Shown piece after piece: positions 34,504 through 46,200 of a DNA stretch of 64,000 bases. Source of the stretch: Branchipolynoe longqiensis (Eukaryota > Annelida > Polychaeta > Phyllodocida > Polynoidae); assembly GCA_030323885.1 (NCBI GenBank), contig CM059187.1:87649726-87713725 (forward strand). Reading direction: 5' to 3'. Below the pieces are notes generated by a model. That model made no database searches, was not told where the DNA came from, and saw only the letters and a list, made by a program, of their open reading frames with translations. A program made the position numbers and the translations under genes. The first letter of the stretch is position 1. Each line of letters starts with the position of its first letter.

Positions 34504-35059
34504 TACCCCTGTCACACTACAACGTTTCTCTCCAATGCACGTCGACGTTTGTAATTTTTTGGCGAAACGTCGGGAAACGTTAGGGGGACGTTATGCGAAC
34601 GTCGGTACACGTTGGTATACTATCCTGGACATTGACAGTCGCCAGAGGATGGCAGCGCGCGTAGTTGGTCGCTCAATGTTTTAAGCATGTAAAAAAAACT
34701 GCGACGACCCACAACGCACGACAATGCGCGGGTTCCAATATTATGGCGACGTCAGAAGGACGTCGACAGCACTGGAATAACGTTATGCGAATGCTAGGCA
34801 GTCGCCGTGCATGCGTGAGGGTCTTCTCCACACGTTGCGCCAAATGGTTGCTTTGTTGTTTTACATCCTACCAACATCTAAGGTCATATGAGCACGTCGT
34901 GCCAACCTTTTTTGTTTTTTCCCTCACGCGAATAACGTGCTGCGCTGACGCCAATCTTTTTCCCCAAACCGCCGAAAAGTTGGACATGTCTCGACACGCA
35001 GAAGATATTTTGCGCACTGACGGCATGCCGGCGAGAAGCGTCGTAGTGTGACAGGGCCA
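34504..35059 (+). mobile_element. E8: Harbinger-type MITE (556 bp), with captured SINE tail
   Basis: TTA at 34501-34503 and 35060-35062 are perfect TSDs. Ends: TACCCCTGTCACACTACAAC and (reverse complement) TGGCCCTGTCACACTACGAC. ACGT/ACGTT words recur at 10-11 bp near both ends. The AT-rich motif is at about 34676-34699. At about 34850-34897 there is a piece of inverted SINE-A tail (TTTACATCCTACCAACATC), shared at the same place with E9 and E11. Confidence 0.88.
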
Positions 35060-35114
35060 TTAGTTCCCACATTGCATATTCAGTGAATAAGGACTTGTAG
35101 TTTCAACTACTGGT

Positions 35115-36334
35115 TACACCGGATGCGGTGGCCGAATCCGTCGCCTGCAGGCTTCCCGCGCGTGACTGCTGGACTCCAGCCATTCCATGCACTTCCTATG
35201 AACTGGCAAGAAAATAGTATCAGCACCACCTTCACATTTGTCTAAGGTCAGCAGTTGTGCGTCTCCCGGCGACATCGAAGACAGTGATCTGGGAGGAATC
35301 ACCTCGCTAAGTGTCTAGCATCCAAATCGTGAGGCTATCGTGAGAGACTCATAAAATTGGCAAGTTGCAACCTTACTATAAAAAGGTTCTATCTGACAAA
35401 ATAATGCTTTTGAGATAATGAGGACTGAAGCTGTGTAACTGCATGATAATAATGCGGATAGAACAATATTATTTTTAATATATCTCAGTGGAAAATACCA
35501 GTTGAGAAACAGTTGTGTAACTGCATGATAGCCGTTTGTAGATAAAGTATTTTTACATCCATAACACCAATTCGGCCACTTTGTCAGATATAACATTTTT
35601 ATAGTAAGGTCACAAGGTGCCAGACCACCATACTGATCACACTACCTCATAACTTCTCACCTAATTCCTGTGATAGATGCTACACTTTTAGTCCAGCTCT
35701 AATGGCATTCTACAATCAATCCTTTTTTGTTTAGTAAATGTGATAATTCCTCTGAATATATGTGTTATCAATGGTGGGGCACTGATCTTGCAGTCATTGA
35801 ATAATCGTTGCTAATTACACACATTGATGGAACATTGATATCTTCCGACACTCATGATAACTTTCCTTCATGTGAAGTATAATAATTAAATATGCAATGT
35901 GTCTGTATTTGTATAACCATTATATTTCCATTACCATTGCGGTATCATGGGCAGAGTGACTGAGCATGGCCAGACAAGTTACGGCATTTGCAGGCAGGGG
36001 GCGACACAATCGGCCCAGTTGCATAGTGGATGAACAATTAATATCAGGTTAGTACAGTAGATGACTTAAAATATAAAAAGGAGTGAAAGCTTCCAATTAA
36101 TTGTACTTGTAAAATGCTTATACATCACATACAAGAATTATTTATATTATACATATACATATACATATTATGCATATATGCATATGATACATATATATAT
36201 ATTACATATACATATTATATAAAAATATATATAATACCTCAAGAAGATTAGCTATATGTGAGGATCCAGGATTCTCACCAGAATACTTTTTATTATGCTG
36301 GTACATTAGTTGATTAAGTACGGGGAATTTCAAT
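35115..36334. other. No gene; short SINE-A head at 35115-35165
   Basis: CACCGGATGCGGTGGCCGAA is a SINE-A 5' fragment. Two related blocks (TCTGACAAAATAATGC near 35392 and TTTATAGTAAGGT near 35595) form a loose inverted repeat with 35362-35400. (TA)-rich DNA lies at 36140-36230. No domain is recognised. Confidence 0.45.
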
Positions 36335-36460
36335 CATGGTCTTTCACAGTCCACTGCTCTTTTCCCTATCCTAGTAATGCCGATCGCCAGGTTAGGTAGT
36401 GACAAGTATCAATGTGTAGGCCATTGGTTCGAATCCCACAGCCTACCAAAATGGAAGGCA
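36335..36460 (-). repeat. SINE-A, 5' half
   Basis: CCTATCCTAGTAATGCCGAT, GGTAGTGACAAGTATCAATG and GGTTCGAATCCCACAGCC follow SINE-A in reverse. Confidence 0.7.
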
Positions 36461-36593
36461 GGCGTTCCACTCATTGAGAGATCAAAACTATCTTCGAATG
36501 ATATTCTATTTTACTGAGAGGACAAGTACTTCCAAAGATTATGTGAAGGTCAGGGTGGGTAGATTAGCCAGATTAGTTAGATTAGCTCCGTTT

Positions 36594-37092
36594 TAGCCCT
36601 GTCATGTGCCCCCATAGCGTAAAATCACTTTTAATCGTCGAGAAATGTCAAACCTTTCAGCGTCAGCGCAACGTATTGGTAGCGTGTGGCCGATGTTGTG
36701 AGAAAAAAAACAAAAAAGCTTGGCGCACCATCCTGATATGACCTTAGATGTTGCGAGGATGCAAAACAACAAAGCAAACAGTCTGGCACAATGTGTGGGA
36801 ATGACCCTCATGCGCAAGCGGCATATGCCTAGCATTCGCATAACGTTATCTTGACACGCCCCTAACGTCGCCATAATGTTAGCACCCACGCGTTGTCACA
36901 CGTCGAAAGTTTTGTGCAAGCACAAAACTTCGGTGATACCCTGACACCCGTCGCCGACCGTCGCCATCCATCAACGATTACCAACGCATGCCTAACCCAT
37001 GCGTAACGCTTCCAGACATCTTCCGACGTTTCGCCAAAAAGTGACACACGTCGACGTGCGTTGGCGAGAAAGGTCGTAATGTGACAGCACCG
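36594..37092 (-). mobile_element. E9: inverted relative of E8/E11
   Basis: Left end TAGCCCTGTCATGTG, right end (reverse complement) CGGTGCTGTCACATTACGAC; TTA follows the right end and TTT/TTA precedes the left. The AT-rich motif is an excellent hairpin here: GTTTTGTGCAAGCACAAAAC (about 36909-36928). The captured SINE tail is at about 36730-36775 in the opposite orientation to E8/E11, consistent with the element lying on the - strand. Confidence 0.78.
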
Positions 37093-37235
37093 TTACCCTA
37101 CATCCACCGATGTTCTCCCTCCACTTCCATCTGACTCATTCCCGACGTCCAATGAGGAACTCCCAATGTGGCTATAAAGTCCGGCTATAACATCAGCTGA
37201 GCCTGGTTTTATCGTCATTGACCTTTCTGTAGCCG

Positions 37236-37483
37236 ACCAGGCAAGATGGCCGAATGAGTTGAGTGTCCGTCTCCCGCTTTGGTAGATCGAACCCTTAGGA
37301 TAGGGAATGGACTGGTTAGCTCAGTGTCAGGATAATGTGACTCAGTGTGGTATCAGGTCATGGTGCAAGCGGTCTGTTCTCCCAGTGGGGCAGCACTATA
37401 AGGTCGCCATTAGTGCGCACTGTCACAAGTTAATACCCGTCTTGATATGACATTAGATGTTGCCAGGACGTAAAACCCCAACC
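37236..37483 (+). repeat. SINE-A with internal deletion
   Basis: Head AAGATGGCCGAATGAGTTGA is followed after a ~75-bp deletion by AGGATAGGGAATGGACTGGT and runs to the tail TTGATATGACATTAGATGTTG. Confidence 0.75.
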
Positions 37484-37760
37484 ATCCTTTCTGCAACTGC
37501 AATGTTTGGTGGAATACTTTCCGCTGTTTGTTCTGTGGTGCACAAACACACATTAGGTAAGTTAAGCAACGCATACTACAGTAGTGTGAATAATATAAAT
37601 AAATATATAATGTATACACATAAACAAATATATATCGTGGTGATACCTGAACCCACATTGCTGCCATTCAAGGACGAGCATACGAACTGTTTGCTATCTG
37701 ATGCAAATAATCTCCTCGCACCTACTTGTCTATGTGGCGTATTACCTGTGAGATCAGTGC
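37484..37760. other. No gene recognised
   Basis: Short spacer with a (TA/CA)-rich centre; nothing supported. Confidence 0.4.
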
Positions 37761-37975
37761 AGACTACTTCTGACCCGATACCCTACTCAGTCACATTATC
37801 TTTATACTGAGCAAACCAGTCCCTGCCGTATCCTCGTAATTCCGAGCGCCAGGCTAGGTAGCAACATGTATCAATTTTGTAAGTCATTGCGTTTGACTCT
37901 GCCGAGATTCGAAACTCCGACCTTCCTCACAGGAAGCCTGCGCTCTACTGATTCTGTCACCACGTCCAGTGTATA
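37761..37975 (-). repeat. SINE-A, 5' two thirds
   Basis: CAGTCACATTATCTTTATAC, CCAGGCTAGGTAGCAACATG and the head AAACTCCGACCTTCCTCACA are SINE-A in reverse; the tail is absent. Confidence 0.75.
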
Positions 37976-38077
37976 TAGACATGCTATGTAAGGCATTGTA
38001 TGCATATAAACAAACATCGCTTCTACACTGTCTCACTTCATCAGTGCATGTAGCCACTACTATTCTCTCTACAAACA

Positions 38078-38484
38078 TCATCATCATCATGCTGTCGGTC
38101 ACGATGCGACAAAAACTGCTTTCATTACTTGACTGCCGCTCTCCATTTAGCTCTCTGCTGTGAGAGTTGTGTCCATGAGTCGGTCTTAATGTCTCTCAGC
38201 TTCAGGTTTCTCTTGATGGTATCTTTGAACCTGAGACGGGGGCGCCCTCTCTTTCTGTAGCCAGAAGACAGTTGAGAATAGAGGATCTGCTTTGGTAGCC
38301 TGTCTGATGACATCCTCATGAGGTGTCCAGTCCACCGGAGATTCTTTTTGATCAGAAGATCTTCCATAGAGGGCAGCCCCATCCGTTCGAGTATTTCCTT
38401 ATTCGTCACTTTGTCCTTCCAGGTTAGCCTCATGATTGAACGCAGATGTCGCATCATGAAGGCATGCAGCTTTTTCACCTGCTG
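38078..38484 (-). pseudogene. 5'-truncated RTE-like non-LTR retrotransposon
   Basis: The word CTCTCTACAAACA is at 38065-38077 and 38485-38497, a 13-bp TSD. The - strand frame encodes VKKLHAFMMRHLRSIMRLTW, LLIKKNLRWTGHLMRM, and RKRGRPRLRFKDTIKRNLKL, ending QQRAKWRAAVK and a stop. This is the C-terminal tail downstream of the reverse transcriptase; the RT core is missing because of 5' truncation. It ends in (ATG)n. This copy keeps its reading frame, in contrast to the one at 19140, and appears younger. Confidence 0.87.
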
Positions 38485-38747
38485 CTCTCTACAAACACAC
38501 ACATATATATAAAGGCCGGCTAGAGTACAAAAAGGAACAAGACAATGAAAAGTGGGTCATGATAATTTATTCTAGCGCATAGGGAATATGTTGCTCTGGC
38601 CAAATAAAGACAACATTCTCAGGCGTAAATGACAGTGGGGCACGCATGTAGTTTGGATTGGGGCCAGTAGAGGTGCCACCTGTCTCTGGATGGAAGAAAC
38701 GGAGCAAATATATGACAAGTATTCAGTGGTAATAAATGAATAATAAT

Positions 38748-39238
38748 GTAGTGGTCTGCACTGACCTCTCAGGCAAGTAACCACATAGGCAGGTAGGCAT
38801 GGGTAGTGTGGTGATATCAGGGAGCCTAGGTGGTGTAATGGTTAGCACACTGGCCCGGAATGCAAAGAGATGTGGGTTCGAGTCCTGCTCTAGGCGCAAT
38901 ATTTCCCATTTTCATTACCCCCATGGCACTGGTTGCCGTGACCACGATCCTGTACAAGCTGCGCACTGTATAGTTGTTGAACCTACCCTGTGTATGTATG
39001 TGTTAGTGCATTGCCTGTATGTATGTAATTGTAAGCATTATAAGACTTACAATTCCAGGGGGACGAGTGTAGTGGTCTGCACTGACCTCTCAGGCAAGTA
39101 ACCACATAGTGTGGGTAGTGTGGTGATATCAGGGAGCCAAGGTGGTGTAATGGTTAGCACACTGGCCCAGAATGCAAAGAGATGTGGGTTCGAGTCCCGC
39201 TCTAGGCGCAATATTTCCCATTTTCATCACCCCCACGA
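38748..39238 (+). repeat. SINE-B tandem dimer with two cloverleaf heads
   Basis: Heads at 38824-38895 and 39136-39207 each fit exactly 72 nt with 7-bp acceptor (GCCTAGG/TCTAGGC), 4-bp D stem (GTGT/GCAC), T stem (GTGGG/CCCGC) and T loop TTCGAGT. The 5' half GGTGTAATGGTTAGCAC resembles tRNA-Gln. The anticodon stem has two mismatches and position 33 is C, so these are not functional tRNAs. The repeat unit, including GTAGTGGTCTGCACTGACCT, recurs after about 321 bp. Confidence 0.85.
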
Positions 39239-39441
39239 CAATAATAATAATACCCTTCCTCATCTTTTTACTAGCATAATGCTTACACATCACATATAAC
39301 TACATCGGGCATCAATGCCATATTAAACGCGCCCTGCCGCGACTCTCCTCCAGGCCCAGTGGGTGCAGGGCAGACAGGAGGCGAACCTTCCCGCCTGCAG
39401 TTGGCCCAATGCCCAGGTGACTGATACGCGCGATATACGCT

Positions 39442-39479
<38 letters not shown>

Positions 39480-39640
39480 GCGCTACATGCGCGTGCGTGT
39501 GGCCGCCCATATTGCCGTATTGCTGTACTAGTGGCAGCACGCAGCGGGCTGCGGCGCAACAACCGTATGCACTCTTCCAACACCGGCATAGCCGAGGGTT
39601 CACCAACAACGCATTCCCTTCTGCCCGGCCCGGCCGCCCG
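39239..39640. other. No gene; (TA)n microsatellite at 39446-39478
   Basis: Moderately GC-rich DNA leading into the GC satellite; no coding signature. Confidence 0.5.
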
Positions 39641-40140
39641 GCCAACCGACCACCCGACTGCCCGCCCAGGACCCCCCGCCCAGGACCCCCCGCCCGGTCC
39701 CCCGCCCGGTCCCCCGCCCGGTCCCCCGCCCGGTCCCCCGCCCGGCCCCCCGCCCGGCCCCCCGCCCGGCCCCCCGCCCGGCCCCCCGCCCGGGCCCCCG
39801 CCCGGCCCTCCGCCCGGCCCTCCGCCCGGCCCTCCGCCCGGCCCCCCGCCAGGCCGCCCGCCAGGCCCACCCGGCCCGCCCGGCCGCCCGGCCACGCGGC
39901 CCGGCCACTGGTCCGACCGGACAACCCTTCCGCCCTTCCGCCCTTCCGCCCTTCCGCCCTTCCGCCCTCCCGCCTCCGACCCGCCCTATGCCCGCCCGCA
40001 CACCGCCCGCCCGTCCATCCGCCCGCCCGTCCACCCGCCCGCCTGGCCACCCGCCCGCCCGGCTACCCGCCCGCCCGGCCACCCGGTCGCCCGACCGCCC
40101 AGCCACCCACCCGCCCGGCTGGCCGCCCGGTACCAGCGGC
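39641..40140. repeat. Extreme GC repeat, (CCCGCCCGGYCC)n
   Basis: A 12-bp unit repeats through 39665-39850 with a clear T-to-C change in the unit from GGTCC to GGCCC partway along; CGCCCTTC and CCGCCCG variants continue to 40140. Pro/Gly-rich and Ala/Arg/Gly-rich frames on both strands result from this unit. The - strand has dense G tracts able to form G-quadruplexes. Confidence 0.93.
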
Positions 40141-40562
40141 CCTGCCGGGCCGGCAGCCGCCCTGCTGAGTGATACGGTTATCCCCCTAGGGCGCGTCGGG
40201 TCTATTGTATAATAGGCAATCTTCCCTGCAGTAAACCTCTCCAGTGCGTGGCAAGCGAGGGAAACGCATAACTAGATGCAGAGCGGCGGTGAGCCCCCCC
40301 CCTCCACCCCCCCCCTCACACACTCCCTCACTCACCCTCCCCGCTCACCCACACACGCCTCCCTGTGTACACGCAGTCTGAGTAATACTAGTAACCTGAC
40401 CATGCACGGGCGAGGAGTGCCTGCTGCTTCCAGCCCATCCCCCCCCCCCCCCCCCCCCCTCCCGCACCCCTACCACCTCACCACCCGTCCAGCCTCCATC
40501 ATCCAACTGAACACAGGACACACGGTACTGGTGGCCAACTGAATTCATAAGATGCATGTGGC
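40141..40562. other. No gene; poly(C) tracts next to the gap
   Basis: C runs at about 40295-40315 and 40439-40460 precede the gap and probably explain it. Confidence 0.6.
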
Positions 40563-41062
40563 NNNNNNNNNNNNNNNNNNNNNNNNNNNNNNNNNNNNNN
40601 NNNNNNNNNNNNNNNNNNNNNNNNNNNNNNNNNNNNNNNNNNNNNNNNNNNNNNNNNNNNNNNNNNNNNNNNNNNNNNNNNNNNNNNNNNNNNNNNNNNN
40701 NNNNNNNNNNNNNNNNNNNNNNNNNNNNNNNNNNNNNNNNNNNNNNNNNNNNNNNNNNNNNNNNNNNNNNNNNNNNNNNNNNNNNNNNNNNNNNNNNNNN
40801 NNNNNNNNNNNNNNNNNNNNNNNNNNNNNNNNNNNNNNNNNNNNNNNNNNNNNNNNNNNNNNNNNNNNNNNNNNNNNNNNNNNNNNNNNNNNNNNNNNNN
40901 NNNNNNNNNNNNNNNNNNNNNNNNNNNNNNNNNNNNNNNNNNNNNNNNNNNNNNNNNNNNNNNNNNNNNNNNNNNNNNNNNNNNNNNNNNNNNNNNNNNN
41001 NNNNNNNNNNNNNNNNNNNNNNNNNNNNNNNNNNNNNNNNNNNNNNNNNNNNNNNNNNNNNN
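40563..41062. other. Assembly gap, 500 N
   Basis: Exactly 500 undetermined bases, likely a placeholder of unknown true length. Frames that cross it have no meaning. Confidence 0.99.
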
Positions 41063-43244
41063 TAAAATTAGGGGGAAAAAAACCAAAAGGGTTTGTGAAC
41101 ACAATTTGGACATTGTTACCATGTCACTTTAAGTCATAAGGCGTTTTGAAAAAAAAATTGATAAACCTATAATTAGGTACTAAAAAAAAACATTCGTGGG
41201 GTTTCCACTTTTTTGGTTACCTTTGTCGAAAAGGGTAACATTTGCCCAAGAAAAATTTCATAAAATTTAGTGGTAAAGGGGGTTTGGGGAGATCCCACTG
41301 CCTCGTTACCTTTCGACTATTTCGGGAAATGAACCCCCGGGTCGATCAAAACCAATAAGTAAGACTTTGTTTGTCATTAAACCTAGCCGCCGTAATTACT
41401 GGGGCGAGGGCAGGGGAAATGGGGAAAAGCCCAAAAAATTTTAAAAAAAAAAAAATTTTTCCCCCCCTTTTTAAAAAACCCTTAATAAATAATTGATAAA
41501 AATTTTTTTATTTTTTAATTGATGAAGGTTTTTTTCACTCCCTTTAATTCCCCAAAATACATCATGATAACAAAAAATTTTTAAAATTGGGGCATCGGGG
41601 TGTAATTTACGAGTCACAGATAATCAGGCCTTGGATACTAAATTTGGGGTAAATGTTTAAAATTTTTTGGGTAAATATTTTGGTTTTGGTTATAAACAAA
41701 AAATGTATGTTGCGGGGGGGGTGGTGGAGTCAGGTTAAGGGTTTTTTTGGGGTTGACTGTAAAAAGGGATTGTGGCGACTTTTTGGGGGAAAGTGGGGGG
41801 AAAGGGATGGTCTTCAAAACCTTTTTAAACAAAAACATCTTCTCAAAAAACCCCACCCCCCAAAGGACCCCGGCACTTTCAATTTACTTTAAAGAAAAAA
41901 TAATAAATTTCTTTTTCATTGTTGCACAGTATATTCTGATGATTTATGCCTACTTACTAATTATCAATCATGTGCGATATGACTTCATCAGGTGCTCAAA
42001 CACTCTCACCTCTCATTGCTACCTTGGGCATCGAAAAAAAAGCAAAGCTTGTTTTATTAAACGATACCACAAAGACAAAACCCATTTTTCTTTTTTTATT
42101 CGCACTTTTGGGACCCAACATAGGGTCATTCTAAACAAATTTCCTGGAGGAAACCTACTGCGCCCACATATGCTACTTTTTTCGATACATAACAAGAGAT
42201 CTTTTGTATGCACTTTCCCACAGACAGGACAGCACATACCACCACCTTTGATGAACCAGTTGTGGACCACTGGTTGGAATGGAAAATAACGCAAATTAGA
42301 AAATGGTCCACGAGAAAATCAATAGGATGCCCCGGGAACCCCCCTTTCCCACGGGTTTGGAAAACGCTACTCCCGGGACTATATCCGGCTCGGGGAGGGA
42401 ACAGAGAATGGGGAAGGGCAGGAGTAGGAAGAACATAGTTTTTTTCCCTTTAACGGCGGGCCCTGGGTCCCCGGGGCCAGGGCGCTAATAAAATGTGCTG
42501 GATAAAACCCGGAAAAATGTCTGAAATAAAAGAAAAATTAAATACAGTCCCATATAAAGGCAACGGTGATGAATATAATAATAAAAGGTAAAATATGGCC
42601 TTTTGCTGCCGCCCCGGGCCGAAAAAGAAACCCACCAATCAATCAATAAATAAATTTAAAATCTTTAACCCAAGGGCCCTGTTCTAAAAGGGCAGTTAAG
42701 TTCATACAACACAAAAATAATCATAGCATTTTTAAATCGTACTTTCAAAAATCAAGCAATAATCATAGGTCAAATTAGTATTTATTCAACTGGTTGTTTT
42801 ATAATTTGCTTGAGTGTATTTATATCGAGTCAAGTGCAAAGTGCATTTATAGTGGGTGGGTGGGTGGGTTGAGAAGCGGTGTTGCTCTGACAGTGGTCAG
42901 TGGGTGAGTGGTTAACTGGGAAGGGGGTGGGCATGAGGAAGAGCGTTCAGTGGGGGAAAGGTGATTGGCCAGTCATGCTGAGGTTGGTCCAATCAGGAAA
43001 GCGTATGGTGGCTGTTGAGTGGCAGGTGGGAGTGGCTGCTTCATCGTTCTCTACACTCCCAGCAATGACAGCAAAAAAAAGGGGGACCCTCTCCCTTTTA
43101 AAACCATGGCTCGGCCACTCAGCCCAAGGTTTAAATCACCCTGATAAAAAAAAATTCATGGTTTAAAAAACCCCCTTTCCATGATCTTTTTTTAAAATTT
43201 CCATGTTCTGTTCATGTTTTTCCCATTTCTACTTACCCATTTTG
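41063..43244. other. Post-gap, low-quality-looking sequence; family C copy and G4 motif
   Basis: Homopolymers are unusually long and frequent (GGGGG, AAAAAAA, CCCCCCC) compared with other regions. A - strand family C copy is recognisable at about 42100-42290 (ACCACTGGTTGG, GGACAGCACATACCACC). GGGTGGGTGGGTGGG at 42854-42868 is a textbook G-quadruplex motif. No gene is recognised. Confidence 0.6.
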
Positions 43245-46200
43245 GGCGTAATGCGAAGCATTTCTTTTATGGGGGAAGGGAGGGGACCCTCCCCCGCCGC
43301 TGTGGCGCTGCCCCACTCACCTCCGGGCCCAGCCCCCGGGTCGCCCCCCCCCCCCCCCCCCCCCCTCCTCCTGCCCGTTCTTTTTTTCTGGCGTCAAAAC
43401 CCCCACCCCCGCCCCTGCTCGCCACATCTCACCCCCCCCCCGGGGGGCCCCCAAACATTCCCCCCCCTAAACCCCCTTTTGCCCCTCCCTCCTCCCCTTT
43501 TAAGGCCGCCCGCCGGGCCCCCCCCAGGACTCACCCCCCTGCCGTCTTCCGCTTCTATACTTTTTCCTGTTTGGGCCTACACCTCGACCGCTGACACACA
43601 CCAGCATCCGCGTACAACCATGCCTCAAGGAAAAGGAAGAGACTAAAGGGCGCCCGGGCCGCCCCCCAGGCTACCCCGGGGCCCTCAACGTCCGCCCGGG
43701 AGGGTCGAGTCACCTTCACCCGTCTCGGTCTCCCGACCCCTGCGCCCTCGACCTTTCCACGGGCGCCGAGACCTCCTCAGTGCTGGAGTGCAATCCAGCC
43801 CGCATGCAACTGGAGCCCCCGGCAGGACAATGAGGAGCACCGGCAGGCCAACTCCTAGCACCCGGCAGGCCACTGCCGACCTCCACGCACCGGATCGACC
43901 ACATCAGGGCCAACGGGACCCGGCCGTCGCGCCAGAGTCTCCCCCTGTCCGCCGCACCAGCGCCTCGGCACCCTGCCACCGCCGCGGCCCAGCCCCCGCC
44001 AAACCACGCCCCAGGACGGCCCTTCTCCCGGAACGACACAAACAACCCGGAGTACGAGAGTACCACCACCTCGCTGCCCCAACAACTGCAGCCCTGCACA
44101 TCGCCGCCTACTCAAGGCGAGGAGACCCCCGCAACCCCCCTCCACGGCCTACCCGTCAGGGGGGGGAAATCCTGGCATCCGCCTATGCGCGGCATTCAAC
44201 CAGACCCAAGGCATCCCATCCAATTACATCTTCCCCTCACCGTTCTGGTGAGGCGAGGACGCAGAAGAAGAAGCCCAGTGAAGAGGGGAGGGAGCGAAAC
44301 CAAAGGACGAATATTATGTGTGCCCTCCGCCGCCCTCCTCACAGACCACCCTCGATTTCGAACCACCCCCTCTCCTATCCGGACCTTCCCCGCCCACTAG
44401 TCCCCGCCCCGGGACTTGCCACCAACCAACATCCTATCTTCTATATCTGTCGTGATACCTCCTCTATCCGCTGAGGACGACCGTGGGGGGTGACCGTCAA
44501 CTATTCTGAGGCGGTCTTTATATTAACCGCGATCAGCGGACGTGTAACACCCTGCCCCACGGCAGGCATCGACCCAGTATCTATAAAAACCTCTCTCAGA
44601 ACTGGGAGTCCCCTCTCGCCAGGCCTCCCCGACTCCTACCACCCACCCAACTCCCTCCTTCGACCCTCAGACACCCGCACTGCCGGCAATGCCCGGCCCC
44701 CCCACTCCCGCTGGGAGGCTCACACCCGACTCAACACGCGGGACAACTACAAGCAAGGAGACCCCCGGCCCAGCTCTGTTATGGCCTGGAACCGGCGCAC
44801 CCGCCAACTCCCACTCCTGCCAACCCACGCAGCCCGCGGGGGAGGTCCATCGGCCAGGGGTGTGTCTAAACAGCTCCACGCATGCGCATAACTGCGCCAA
44901 TGTACGGAGGGTATTAACCAGGCACAGCGAGGACGCCTGTCCTGGCCAAGCGCGCTCCGGGCAGCGGCTAAGCTCCCGCCTTCGCCGGATTTTTGAGGAG
45001 CCTGGGCACCTCCAGCGCGGCACGGAGGCCCGACCGGCCCACCATCACCCGATCACAAAGGCGCGCACACAACCTGCTACCACAAGCCCGTCCGGACAGC
45101 CACGCCCACGCGAGGGGCGGGGCGAGCCCGCCGAGGCGCGGCCTGCGGCGCCCGCCTTCGGCGCGTCGCCGCGTGCCCACCGGCAACCACCCCACGCCTC
45201 GGCCCCAGCGCCCCCTCCATAAGGCTCACCTATCGCCGCCCGGCGCCATCGCCGTACACCCTCGACCCAGACCCACTAGACGCTCGACCCAGGCGACACC
45301 GCCTCTCGCCCATGATCCTCCATCCGCCCCCCCGACCCCCCCCGACCTCCCTCCCACCGCCCGCTCGCGCCCTCCAGGCGACCGCCGGCCAGCTCTTCTC
45401 CACCCCGCCCCGCGCCTGGCCACGTATGGCACTCTCGGCACTACCGACCTCATCGCAACCTACCGCCCAGTCGGCCCCACTGGCCCTCAGTAAGGCTCTC
45501 ATCGCCGCCGGCAGGCGCCACCCCGCCCAACACGGAACACGAGCCGCACCAGCGGCCCAGCTTGCCAGGCGCGGCCCGACGCCCGCCTCGGCACGCCTGA
45601 CCTCATCGGCAACGACCACACCAGCCCAGATTCAGGGCCCCGAGCGCTCCACTCAAGTAAGGCATTTTCATTCCGCCGCCCAGGCGCCATTTTCGCCCAT
45701 TACACGGAACATCAACCCAGCCCAGGCCCAAGCTTGCCCGAGGCGCGGCCTGGACCGCCGCCTCGGCAGACCCGCCGACCTCATCAGGCACTTCCAATCC
45801 CAATACGCATCCCTGATCGGGGCACGCCTAGCGCCCCCTCAGCATAGGCACATTTCCTTCGATGCGCCGCCCAGCGCCCAGTCTCGCGCCACAAGCACGG
45901 ACCACATCCCAGCCCAGTTTCAGTCTTAATCACAGGAACCCCTCAGGAGACTCACAGGGCCCAGCCCCAGCCCAAGAGGAACCCTCAGACCAGCAGCCCA
46001 GGCTCCAGCCTTCACTGGTGAACCCATCGCTCACGATGGCAACAGCCGAGGCTCGACCACTGGACACAGGACCGGTTCATCAACCCGCCTCGAGCCCCGA
46101 CCTCGGTTCCCAGACCCAGTCCCTCCCAAGGGCCTGACGAGGAGTTCGCCGGCCGACACTGCCCCTCACACGTCACCGAATCACCCCCCCCTCCAAGGAG

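Noticed and set aside
35362..35610. Inverted repeat around 35.4-35.6 kb as a MITE
   Set aside because: Arms (TATAAAAAGGTTC… / …TTTTTATAGTAAGG) are short and imperfect, with no target duplication that I can see.
38824..39207. Functional tRNA genes
   Set aside because: Cloverleaf length is right, but the anticodon stem is mismatched, position 33 is not T, and the heads belong to a dispersed repeat unit.
39283..40172. Collagen-like PPG and Arg/Gly-rich frames on both strands
   Set aside because: The 12-bp GC repeat creates Gly-Pro-Pro periodicity; no collagen domain ends, no exon signals.
40499..41139. Frames across the N run
   Set aside because: They consist of undetermined bases.
43788..45929. 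Pro/Ala/Arg-rich frames as a single gene
   Set aside because: Frames shift several times, the base composition (GC-rich) alone removes stops, antisense frames are similarly long and no retroelement motif is found.
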